Positions 1 to 5,051 are shown, numbered from the stretch's first letter. The stretch is DNA of 7,517 nucleotides from an uncultured Clostridia bacterium (GCA_946186725.1 CAMHOI010000040.1:1-7517), one strand, 5' to 3'. The notes: generated by a model from the sequence alone, not told the origin. Program-made: numbers and translations.

Positions 1-66
1 ATCGCCTTCAAGACCGAGTACATCCACCTCTTCGACAGCGAGACCGAGAAGACCATCGTCAACTGA
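1..66 (+). CDS. C-terminal end of probable ABC transporter ATP-binding subunit (UgpC/MsmX type), partial
   Basis: The window opens inside a reading frame that ends at TGA 64-66 and gives IAFKTEYIHLFDSETEKTIVN. The pattern 'HLFDxETEKxI' at the very end is typical of the TOBE-domain tail of the ATPases that energise carbohydrate ABC importers (UgpC/MsmX/MalK family). Such proteins bind ATP at the inner face of the membrane and often serve several sugar permeases. Only 21 residues are visible, so neither the Walker motifs nor the substrate can be checked. The gene is closed by the strong terminator 15 bases after the stop and converges on folT. The family call rests on the tail motif alone. Confidence 0.55.
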   Translation: MAFKTEYIHLFDSETEKTIVN

Positions 67-80
67 TCTCCACACACAGC

Positions 81-120
81 AAAGCCCCGATTCGCAGGAA
101 TCGGGGCTTTTTTTATTTTT
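81..120 (+). terminator. Rho-independent terminator of the upstream ABC-type gene
   Basis: Perfect 13-bp stem: AAAGCCCCGATTC at 81-93 pairs with GAATCGGGGCTTT at 98-110 around a GCAG tetraloop, followed by a T-rich run to about 122. It lies 15 bases after the stop at 66. Read leftward the hairpin has only three U residues after it, so it may also serve as a weaker bidirectional terminator for the converging folT, whose stop is at 168. Confidence 0.95.
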
Positions 121-137
121 TCTTTCCCGCGTTGCGC

Positions 138-152
138 ACGTTGCCGCAACGT
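138..152. repeat. 15-bp palindrome in the convergent gap
   Basis: ACGTTGC at 138-144 and GCAACGT at 146-152 are perfect inverted arms around one central C. A further CGTTGC copy lies at 130-135, and 150-155 reads CGTTGC again. It sits between the terminator and the folT stop, has no T-tract on either side, and so is not an intrinsic terminator. Its function is unknown; it could be a protein-binding site or chance. Confidence 0.4.
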
Positions 153-167
153 TGCCCGTTTCTGCCT

Positions 168-725
168 CTATTTATGAGAGGCCATCAGGGCGGCGCCCAC
201 GGGGATCTCCACCGCCAGCAGAACGGCCTCCTTGGCGGCGCGCAGGGGGAGGGCGGCAGCCATGTAGGGGAGCGTCGCGCCGGGGGAAAAGAGCAGCGCG
301 AGGGCGAAGGTGTTGAGCAGCAGGTGAAGCAGGATCGCCACGCCTACCGTGCCCCCGACGAGGCGAAGCCAGCGGTGTGAGGTGCGGCGATGCACGCCCG
401 GCCTCTCAAAAAGCAGACACCCGAGGATCAGCCCCTCCAGCACGGCGGAGACCGTCAGCAAGGGCATAGGCGTCCCCGCGGGCATCAGAAGAGAGCCGAG
501 CAGATCGCCCAGCCCCCCGACCAGCGCGGCGCTCACCGGGCCCAGCCAGACCGCCGCCGCCAGGATCGCCAGAAAGGCGAAGGTCACCTTTACAGAGGGG
601 ACAGGATAAATGACCAGCAGCCGGTCGCAGACGAAATAGAGCGCCGTCAGCATAGCCGTCAGGGCCATGACCACCAGCCGCCGCGGCCAAGGACGAAGCC
701 CGTCCAGTTTTCTTCTCAGATCCAT
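168..725 (-). CDS. folT: Folate ECF transporter S component (FolT-like)
   Basis: Predicted 185-residue, very hydrophobic membrane protein that would bind folate and dock with the shared ECF module (EcfA, EcfA', EcfT, not in this window) for ATP-driven uptake. About six membrane segments are visible: roughly 16-40, 45-63, 64-81, 87-106, 121-147 and 153-180. Family-like signatures are MALTAMLTALYF near the N-terminus, the glycine-rich WLGPVSAALVGGLGDLLG (60-77), LTVSAVLEGLILG (90-102) and the C-terminal PLRAAKEAVLLAVEIP (160-175). Length fits ECF S components (about 170-200 residues). I chose ATG 723-725 over the in-frame GTG 735-737, because that GTG lies inside the ribosome binding site GGAAGGGAG (745-737). 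A THF riboswitch directly upstream supports folate as substrate independently of the protein. The membrane segments and motifs are read from the sequence; transport activity is inferred. Confidence 0.88.
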   Translation of the reverse strand: MDLRRKLDGLRPWPRRLVVMALTAMLTALYFVCDRLLVIYPVPSVKVTFAFLAILAAAVWLGPVSAALVGGLGDLLGSLLMPAGTPMPLLTVSAVLEGLILGCLLFERPGVHRRTSHRWLRLVGGTVGVAILLHLLLNTFALALLFSPGATLPYMAAALPLRAAKEAVLLAVEIPVGAALMASHK

Positions 726-768
726 AAAAAAACACACTCCCTTCCGTCGTCAAACAAAGGGAGCGCGT
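726..768 (-). terminator. Riboswitch expression platform: intrinsic terminator overlapping the folT ribosome binding site
   Basis: On the minus strand ACGCGCTCCCTT (768-757) pairs with AAGGGAGTGTGT (743-732): 12 pairs, two of them G-U, around a 13-base loop. Seven T residues (732-726) follow, immediately before ATG 725. The 3' arm contains the AAGGGAG ribosome binding site, so the same hairpin could stop transcription and hide the binding site. Formation in the ligand-bound state would switch folT off. I could not find an unambiguous antiterminator pairing by eye. Confidence 0.82.
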
Positions 769-780
769 CTCCGGTCGTTC

Positions 781-880
781 AACAGCGGGATGCGGCCGGC
801 ACACCGCGGAGCTCAGCTCCTTCGTCCGCGCGGCAACTCCCCGTCCGCGCGGCACTTTACGTGCGTCAACCTACTCTGTT
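781..880 (-). ncRNA. Tetrahydrofolate (THF) riboswitch aptamer
   Basis: Read on the minus strand, the segment matches the THF class in conserved motifs and fold. Motifs in order: GAGTAG (876-871), GTAAAGTG (860-853), GGAGTTGCCG (840-831), ACGAAGG (825-819), GCGGTG (807-802) and GCATCC (793-788). Stems: P1 AACAG/CTGTT (880-876 with 785-781); P2 GGTTGACGCAC/GTGTGCCGGCC (871-861 with 804-794, one mismatch and a few G-U); P3 CCGCGCGG/CCGCGCGG (852-845 with 833-826); P4 GGAGC/GCTCC (820-816 with 812-808). This class binds reduced folates and usually represses folate transport or synthesis genes. It sits between the folT promoter and folT and begins within a few bases of the predicted transcript start. 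A covariance-model scan was not possible here. Confidence 0.93.
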
Positions 881-883
881 TAC

Positions 884-908
884 GGGGGTATTATACCCTC
901 TTTTTTTT
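884..908 (+). terminator. Possible plus-strand terminator-like hairpin overlapping the folT -10 box
   Basis: On the plus strand bases 884-890 pair with 894-900 (7 pairs, one G-U) around TTA, followed by eight T residues (901-908). It contains the dyad GGGTATTATACCC (886-898), which holds the folT -10 box. It could block plus-strand read-through towards dnaA or act as a binding site over the promoter. The stem is short, so this is tentative. Confidence 0.3.
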
Positions 909-918
909 CCTTTGTAAA
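890..918 (-). promoter_or_regulatory. Promoter of the THF riboswitch-folT unit
   Basis: On the minus strand, -35 TTTACA (918-913), a 17-base spacer and a consensus -10 TATAAT (895-890) form a near-perfect housekeeping sigma-factor promoter. The start point would be about 881-883, so the RNA begins almost exactly at the P1 stem of the aptamer (880). The fit between promoter and aptamer supports both calls. Confidence 0.88.
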
Positions 919-997
919 GAGGGAAAGAGAAAAAACACCCCCTCTCCCAAACTTTCAACAAATATGAAAAAACCTTGGAAAAACCGGCCCTTTTTTC

Positions 998-1026
998 TTG
1001 AAATCAACACCCTTTTGTGGTATGAT
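998..1026 (+). promoter_or_regulatory. dnaA promoter (extended -10)
   Basis: -35 TTGAAA (998-1003), a 17-base spacer, then TATGAT (1021-1026) preceded by TGG (1018-1020), giving the extended TGnTATGAT form. The predicted start is near 1032-1034. That would cut into the AAGGAGGT sequence at 1028-1035 that serves the ATG at 1041, and leave a leader of about 90 bases before GTG 1122. I see no DnaA box with a good match to TTWTNCACA in this upstream region, so autoregulation by DnaA is not evident at the promoter itself. Confidence 0.8.
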
Positions 1027-1055
1027 TAAGGAGGTATTTTATGCGCTGTTACATC

Positions 1056-1095
1056 GGGCGTCCGAGAAGGGAAACCATCCCTTATTTTCACGCCC
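1056..1095 (+). promoter_or_regulatory. Structured leader of dnaA
   Basis: GGGCGT (1056-1061) pairs with ACGCCC (1090-1095), and inside it AAGGG (1067-1071) pairs with CCCTT (1079-1083). The nested hairpin ends 9 bases before the ribosome binding site AAGGAG (1105-1110) that serves GTG 1122. If that start is used, this is a 5'-leader structure that may affect dnaA mRNA stability or translation. If ATG 1041 is used, it is coding sequence and the pairing may be incidental. Confidence 0.4.
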
Positions 1096-1121
1096 TTTCG
1101 GAAAAAGGAGTGTCAAATCTC

Positions 1122-2420
1122 GTGCAGGATCACAAAGACCTTTGGGAGGCCGTTTCGGCCGGTTGCAAGGAGAAGATGTCCAACGTCGCGTATTCGGTCT
1201 GGTTCTCGACGCTGATCCCCGTTTCCTTCGACGGGGCGGTCTTCACCGTGACCGCGCCCTCCCGCATGCATAAGAACGTCATTGAGCAGAATTATCTCCC
1301 CTTCATCGACGAGGCCTTCCTGGACAAGGTGGGGTTCCCCGTCAAGCTCACCATTCTCTGCGCCGACGAGATGGAGAGTGAGTCCGCCCCCGTGGTGGAG
1401 GACATTCTGTCCACCTACACCTTCCAAAACTACGTCATGGGGGAAAGCAATCACTTCGCCTATGCCGCCTCCATGGCGGTGGCGGAGAACTTCCCCGTCA
1501 TCAAATACAACCCTCTGGTCATTTACGGCAATTCCGGCGTGGGAAAGACCCACCTTGCGCTGGCCATTCTGAACGCCATCCGCGCCAAGCATCCCGAACT
1601 CAAGCTCCTCTATATGCGCACCGAAGAGTTTACCAACGAGGTCATCACCTCCATTCATGAGAGCCGGATGCCGGAACTGCGGGACAAGCTGCGCTCCGTC
1701 GATCTGCTCCTGCTGGACGACATCCATTTCATTGCCGGCAAGGAAGCCGTACAAGAGGAGTTCTTTAATACCTTCAACGCTCTTTATCAGGACAACAAGC
1801 AGATCATCGTCACCTGTGACCGCCCCATCCGCGACGTCAAAACCCTGGAGGAACGCATCCAGTCCCGCTTGACCCAAGGACTCCCCGTGGACATCCAGCC
1901 CCCCGATTTTGAGACCCGCGTGGGCATTATCCGCCGCAACGCAAAGCTGTTGGGCGTCAAACTGGACGACGATACGATCTATTATATCGCCGACCAGATC
2001 AAGCAGAACGTCCGCCAACTGGAGGGCGTGGTCAAGAAGCTGCATGCCATTTCCGTCTTCGACTCGACCGAGATTAACCGCGCTGTGGTCAACAACGTCA
2101 TCCGCGACATCCGCAACGACTATCAGCCCGAGCCCATCACGGTTGAAAAGATCCTGGAAGAGGTCGCCCGCACCTATCAGACCACCCCCGAGGAGATCAC
2201 CTCCAAGGTGCAGAACGCCCGTGCCTCCAAGGCCCGGCAAATCTCCATGTATGTCATTCGAGAGATCACCCAAATGCCCATGAAAAAAATCGGCGAGTAC
2301 TTTGACCGTGACCACTCCACCGTCCATTACGCCGTCACCAAGGCCGAAGCTCTCCTCAAGCGAGTACCGCGGGAGAAGGAAATGGTGGACGATATTATCA
2401 AGAATCTGCAGTCCCGCTGA
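1122..2420 (+). CDS. dnaA: Chromosomal replication initiator protein DnaA
   Basis: DnaA binds DnaA boxes, forms an ATP-bound filament at oriC, opens the duplex and recruits the helicase. From GTG 1122 it has 432 residues. Domain I is 1-80, with LW at residues 7-8 as in B. subtilis DnaA; the domain II linker is very short (about 81-96). AAA+ domain III starts near 97, with Walker A GNSGVGKT (136-143), Walker B LLLLDD (195-200) and arginine-finger region RIQSRLTQGL (245-254). Domain IV ends in the DNA-binding signature FDRDHSTVHYAV (394-405, DHST at 397-400). The start is uncertain: ATG 1041, with AAGGAGGT six bases upstream, would add 27 residues. I prefer GTG 1122 because it aligns with known N-termini, has AAGGAG at 1105-1110, and fits the promoter at 998-1026. 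Box VII reads SRLTQGL where SRFxWGL is usual. Confidence 0.97.
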   Translation: MQDHKDLWEAVSAGCKEKMSNVAYSVWFSTLIPVSFDGAVFTVTAPSRMHKNVIEQNYLPFIDEAFLDKVGFPVKLTILCADEMESESAPVVEDILSTYTFQNYVMGESNHFAYAASMAVAENFPVIKYNPLVIYGNSGVGKTHLALAILNAIRAKHPELKLLYMRTEEFTNEVITSIHESRMPELRDKLRSVDLLLLDDIHFIAGKEAVQEEFFNTFNALYQDNKQIIVTCDRPIRDVKTLEERIQSRLTQGLPVDIQPPDFETRVGIIRRNAKLLGVKLDDDTIYYIADQIKQNVRQLEGVVKKLHAISVFDSTEINRAVVNNVIRDIRNDYQPEPITVEKILEEVARTYQTTPEEITSKVQNARASKARQISMYVIREITQMPMKKIGEYFDRDHSTVHYAVTKAEALLKRVPREKEMVDDIIKNLQSR

Positions 2421-2432
2421 TCTTCCACTCCT

Positions 2433-2452
2433 TCTTTCACATTCCTTTCACA
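2433..2452 (+). repeat. Phased CTTTCACA repeats (degenerate DnaA boxes?)
   Basis: The octamer CTTTCACA occurs at 2434-2441 and 2445-2452, 11 bp apart (one helical turn), and a third time at 2580-2587. TCTTTCACA (2433-2441) differs from TTWTNCACA at one position. All three copies share the orientation of the good boxes. They may be low-affinity DnaA sites; this is inferred from sequence likeness only. Confidence 0.5.
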
Positions 2453-2483
2453 CGTTTCCAAGGAGGGTGGGAAAGAGGACGCA

Positions 2484-2492
2484 TTTTCCACA
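2484..2492 (+). promoter_or_regulatory. DnaA box TTTTCCACA
   Basis: TTTTCCACA matches the relaxed DnaA box TTWTNCACA and differs by one base from TTATCCACA. It lies 64 bases after the dnaA stop and has the same orientation as the box at 2571. Confidence 0.8.
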
Positions 2493-2523
2493 ATTTTTCC
2501 TTCTCCTTCCACCGCGTTTCCCA

Positions 2524-2542
2524 AAACGGGATGCTCCCGTTT
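2524..2542. repeat. Inverted repeat inside oriC
   Basis: AAACGGGA (2524-2531) pairs with TCCCGTTT (2535-2542) around TGC: a perfect 8-bp stem with a 3-base loop, between the two DnaA boxes. It has no T-tract downstream on the plus strand and only four T residues on the minus strand, so it is a poor intrinsic terminator. It may be a binding site for an origin regulator, an extruded structure, or the remnant of a dnaA terminator. Confidence 0.55.
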
Positions 2543-2570
2543 GCGTGAAAAACCGGGCGTATTTTTCCCT

Positions 2571-2579
2571 TTTTCCACA
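2571..2579 (+). promoter_or_regulatory. DnaA box TTTTCCACA next to the unwinding element
   Basis: A second exact copy of TTTTCCACA, followed directly by the degenerate ACTTTCACA (2579-2587), the GC cluster GCCCC (2588-2592) and the DnaA-trios. This tandem order mirrors the paired boxes that load DnaA onto the single strand in B. subtilis. Confidence 0.85.
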
Positions 2580-2591
2580 CTTTCACAGCCC

Positions 2592-2606
2592 CTACTGTTA
2601 TTACTA
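2592..2606 (-). promoter_or_regulatory. DnaA-trio element of the basal unwinding system
   Basis: On the plus strand the bases read CTA-CTG-TTA-TTA-CTA. On the opposite strand these are 3'-GAT, GAC, AAT, AAT, GAT-5', matching the DnaA-trio pattern (3'-GAT-5' and close variants) that DnaA filaments bind on the single strand. The run follows a DnaA box and a GC cluster and leads into AT-rich DNA ending at dnaN. Four of five trios fit well; the second deviates at its last base. Confidence 0.72.
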
Positions 2607-2645
2607 TCTTTATGATTGATTTTATAGAGAGAAAGGCGGATTTTT

Positions 2646-3743
2646 ATGATTTTCACCTGTTCCCGTGCGGCGCTCTCCGAGGCCGCCAATCACGTGTCCC
2701 GCGTTGTGCCCGCCAAGTCGACCTATCCCGCGCTGATGGGGATTCTTCTGGTTGCAGGACAGGGCAAAGTGACCCTTTCCGGTTACGACCTGGAAATGGG
2801 GATCACCACCTCGATCGACGCCAATGTGGAGCAGCCGGGCAAGGTGGTGCTGGATGCTCGCCTTTTCTGTGACATCGTCCGCCGCCTGCCAGAGGACCGT
2901 GTGAACGTCAACGTCAACGAGCGGCATCTTTGCCAGATCACGTCCGGCAAATCTCTCTTTTCTCTGGTCGGCATCAACGGAGATGAGTTTCCCGAGCTGC
3001 CCGACGTGCAAAACGGCCAACCCATCTCCCTGCCCGCTCCTCTGCTCGATTCCATGGTGAGGCAGACCATTTACGCGACCGGCGATCCCAACGGCTCTCG
3101 TCCCGTGCTGGCCGGGATCAAGGTCGAGGTCTCGGACGGTGAGATCCGCATGATCGCTGTGGACGGCGCCCGTCTGGCCGTGCGGTGTGAAAAGATCGAT
3201 ACGGCGCAGGAGATGACCTTCGTCGTGCCGGGCAAGACCTTTGCCGAGGTCGTGAAACTCATGAAAGAGGACGAAAACGTTCTGATGAGCGTCTCGCCGC
3301 GGCAGATCGTGTTTTCCGTCAACGGCTATTCCGTCGTCTCCCGCCTGCTGGAGGGAGAATTCATCAATTATAAGCGCACCATCCCCCCTACGACCGGCAC
3401 CAAAGTCGTGGCCAACACCGCCGATATGATCGACGTGATCGAACGGATCTCCCAGGTGATCGTCGAGCGGCTGCGTACCCCCGTCACCTGCCGCTTTGAG
3501 GAGGGGCTGTTCAAGGCCGCCTGCACCACCGAGCGCGGCAACGCGCAGGACGAGCTGCCTGTCAAGCTCGAGGGCGAGAACATCAACATCGGCTGCAACA
3601 GCCGTTTTCTGCTGGAGGCGCTTCGCGCCGCCGAAACCGACGAGGTGGAGATCTCCATGAGCGGCCCGCTGTCGCCCATTATCATCCGCCCCACGCAGGG
3701 CGAGAGTTTTCTTTTCATCGTCCTGCCCGTGCGGATCAAATAG
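2646..3743 (+). CDS. dnaN: DNA polymerase III subunit beta (sliding clamp)
   Basis: This protein dimerises into the ring that tethers replicative polymerase to DNA and serves as a docking platform for repair and initiation-control proteins. It has 365 residues, the family's usual length, in three similar domains of about 120 residues. Clamp-typical stretches are KVTLSGYDLEMG (41-52), SLFSLVGINGDEFPELP (103-119), RPVLAGIKVEV (152-162), VDGARLAVR (172-180), SRFLLEALRAAETDEV (319-334) and the C-terminal FIVLPVRIK (357-365), whose VLPVR segment helps form the peptide-binding cleft. ATG 2646 follows the modest binding site AAAGGCGG (2632-2639). The gene starts directly after the unwinding element, and its stop is one base before the next start. 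Confidence 0.98.
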   Translation: MIFTCSRAALSEAANHVSRVVPAKSTYPALMGILLVAGQGKVTLSGYDLEMGITTSIDANVEQPGKVVLDARLFCDIVRRLPEDRVNVNVNERHLCQITSGKSLFSLVGINGDEFPELPDVQNGQPISLPAPLLDSMVRQTIYATGDPNGSRPVLAGIKVEVSDGEIRMIAVDGARLAVRCEKIDTAQEMTFVVPGKTFAEVVKLMKEDENVLMSVSPRQIVFSVNGYSVVSRLLEGEFINYKRTIPPTTGTKVVANTADMIDVIERISQVIVERLRTPVTCRFEEGLFKAACTTERGNAQDELPVKLEGENINIGCNSRFLLEALRAAETDEVEISMSGPLSPIIIRPTQGESFLFIVLPVRIK

Positions 3744-3744
3744 C

Positions 3745-3972
3745 GTGAAAGAGAAGAACGTCGCCATCCGCACCCCCTTCATTCCCCTGGACGCCTTTCT
3801 GAAGTGGTCGGGCGCCATGGACACCGGCGGTATGGCCAAGCGGGTCATCGCTGACGGATTCGTCCTCGTCAACGCGGAGGTTTGCCGTGTGCGCGGGCGC
3901 AAGCTCCGCCCCGGCGACCGCGTGACCTTTGACGGGACGGACTACCTTGTCTGCGAGGAGGGGAAGACGTGA
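3745..3972 (+). CDS. yaaA: S4 domain RNA-binding protein YaaA
   Basis: Small 75-residue protein made almost wholly of an S4 RNA-binding fold: LDAFLKWSGAMDTGGMAK (15-32) is the first helix region, followed by VLVNAEVCRVRGRKLRPGDRV (about 40-60), typical of S4 proteins that bind structured RNA. The family sits between dnaN and recF in many Firmicutes (B. subtilis yaaA, also called rlbA). Its exact role is not well defined and is probably linked to ribosomes or structured RNA. The GTG start lies one base after the dnaN stop with no clear binding site of its own, so translation is probably coupled to dnaN. Its end overlaps recF by four bases (GTGA). Confidence 0.9.
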   Translation: MKEKNVAIRTPFIPLDAFLKWSGAMDTGGMAKRVIADGFVLVNAEVCRVRGRKLRPGDRVTFDGTDYLVCEEGKT

Positions 3973-5051
3973 GGGTCGAGAGGATCGGCTTTGAGGGCTT
4001 CCGAAATCTTCGCGCCGGAGAGATGATCGCCCAAGAGGGGATCAACGTCATTTACGGCGACAACGCCCAGGGAAAGACCAATCTGCTGGAGGCGATCTGG
4101 CTTTTCACCGGCAGCCGCAGCTTTCGCGGCGCCAGGGAGACCAGTCTGGTCACCGCGGGGCAGGAGCGAGCCCGGCTGGAGCTGGATTTTGTTGCCGAGG
4201 GACGGCAGCAGAACGCGGCTCTCCTCATCCAAAAGGGGCGGCAGGCCGTCCTCAACGGGGTCAAGCTCCGCTCGGGCAACCAGCTGGCCGGCCACTTTCG
4301 CGCCATCGTCTTTTCCCCCTCTCATCTGACCCTGGTCAAGGACGGACCGGAGGAGCGCCGCCGATTTTTGGATGGCGCCATCGGCCAGCTTTGGCCCAAG
4401 TATACCTCTCTGTATCAGGCGTATCTGAGGGCGGTCGCCCAGCGCAACGCGCTCCTCAAGGACGCCCGATTTCATACACAACTGCTGGATATGCTGGAGG
4501 TCTACGACCGCGAGATCGCTCACAAGGGCGCCCGCCTGGTCGACTACCGCCTGCGCTATCTGGCCCGCCTGCGCCCCTACGCGGAGGAGATCTACGCCGG
4601 CATCGCCGGGGGGCGGGAGGAGATCGGCGTCGCCTATGACGGTCTGCCCGACGGCAGCCGGGAGGAGGCGCTGATGACTGCCCTCAAGCTGGCCCGCAAG
4701 GAGGACCTCGCTTCGGGCGCCACCGGTGTGGGACCCCATCGGGACGACGTAGCCCTTACCGTCGCGGGCATGGATGCCCGACAGTTTGCCTCTCAGGGGC
4801 AGCAGCGCAGCGTGGTGCTGGCCCTCAAGCTGGCAGAAGCGGCCGTCCTGCGGGACGTGGCGGGGGAACAGCCCGTCGCCCTGCTCGACGACGTCATGAG
4901 CGAGCTGGACGAGAAGCGACAGGACTATCTTTTGCGCCACATCCGCGGCTGGCAGGTTTTCCTGACCGGCTGTGACGCGGCGGTCGTGCGCCGCATGAAC
5001 ACCGGCGCGGTCTTCCGCATGGAGGGCGGCGTGCTGACGAAGGAAGGATAG
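3969..5051 (+). CDS. recF: DNA replication and repair protein RecF
   Basis: RecF is an SMC-like ATPase that binds gapped DNA and, with RecO and RecR, loads RecA for recombinational repair and restart of stalled forks. It has 360 residues, the usual length. Visible motifs are the N-terminal GFEGFRNL (7-14), Walker A GDNAQGKT (30-37), the ABC-type signature region FASQGQQRSVVLALKLAEA near residue 280 and Walker B VALLDDVMSELD near 310. The GTG start overlaps the yaaA stop as GTGA, and GAGGAGG (3955-3961) lies seven bases upstream as its binding site. Placement in the dnaN operon is standard. Nothing is truncated. Confidence 0.97.
   Translation: MRVERIGFEGFRNLRAGEMIAQEGINVIYGDNAQGKTNLLEAIWLFTGSRSFRGARETSLVTAGQERARLELDFVAEGRQQNAALLIQKGRQAVLNGVKLRSGNQLAGHFRAIVFSPSHLTLVKDGPEERRRFLDGAIGQLWPKYTSLYQAYLRAVAQRNALLKDARFHTQLLDMLEVYDREIAHKGARLVDYRLRYLARLRPYAEEIYAGIAGGREEIGVAYDGLPDGSREEALMTALKLARKEDLASGATGVGPHRDDVALTVAGMDARQFASQGQQRSVVLALKLAEAAVLRDVAGEQPVALLDDVMSELDEKRQDYLLRHIRGWQVFLTGCDAAVVRRMNTGAVFRMEGGVLTKEG

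Larger units (their letters stand above)
2421..2645. other. Origin of replication (oriC) in the dnaA-dnaN gap
   Basis: This 225-bp noncoding gap holds two good DnaA boxes in the same orientation, three CTTTCACA octamers that resemble degenerate boxes, an inverted repeat, a GC cluster (GCCCC, 2588-2592), a DnaA-trio run and an AT-rich stretch (about 2596-2630). Position between dnaA and dnaN matches the unwinding half of the B. subtilis origin. The upstream dnaA region shows no comparable box cluster, so the origin may be in one part. No clear dnaA terminator or dnaN promoter was found; dnaN may be transcribed partly from the dnaA promoter. Confidence 0.88.

Noticed and set aside
735..737. GTG as an upstream start of folT
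   Set aside because: It lies within the ribosome binding site GGAAGGGAG; ATG 725 is better placed, although its spacer of 11 bases is slightly long.
390..917. Plus-strand open frame of 175 codons across folT and its riboswitch
   Set aside because: It reads antisense through a membrane protein gene and a structured RNA, is rich in Gln/Arg/His, and has no ribosome binding site or domain.
901..1040. DnaA box cluster upstream of dnaA (two-part origin)
   Set aside because: No site with at most one mismatch to TTWTNCACA was found on either strand by eye, so I did not call an upstream box array.
1113..2327. Minus-strand open frame of 404 codons opposite dnaA
   Set aside because: Repetitive Gly/Asp/Val/Leu composition typical of an antisense shadow; dnaA is certain on the plus strand.
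2421..2460. Pyrimidine-rich tract after the dnaA stop as terminator
   Set aside because: No stable stem precedes the T-rich bases.
2600..2628. Promoter for dnaN (TTACTA, 16 bases, TATAGA)
   Set aside because: The -35 match is poor and AT-rich origin DNA gives many chance -10 boxes; not strong enough to annotate.
2622..3902. Minus-strand open frame of 426 codons opposite dnaN
   Set aside because: Composition is a shadow of dnaN codons (His/Asp/Gly-rich), with no family motif; it also spans the yaaA boundary.
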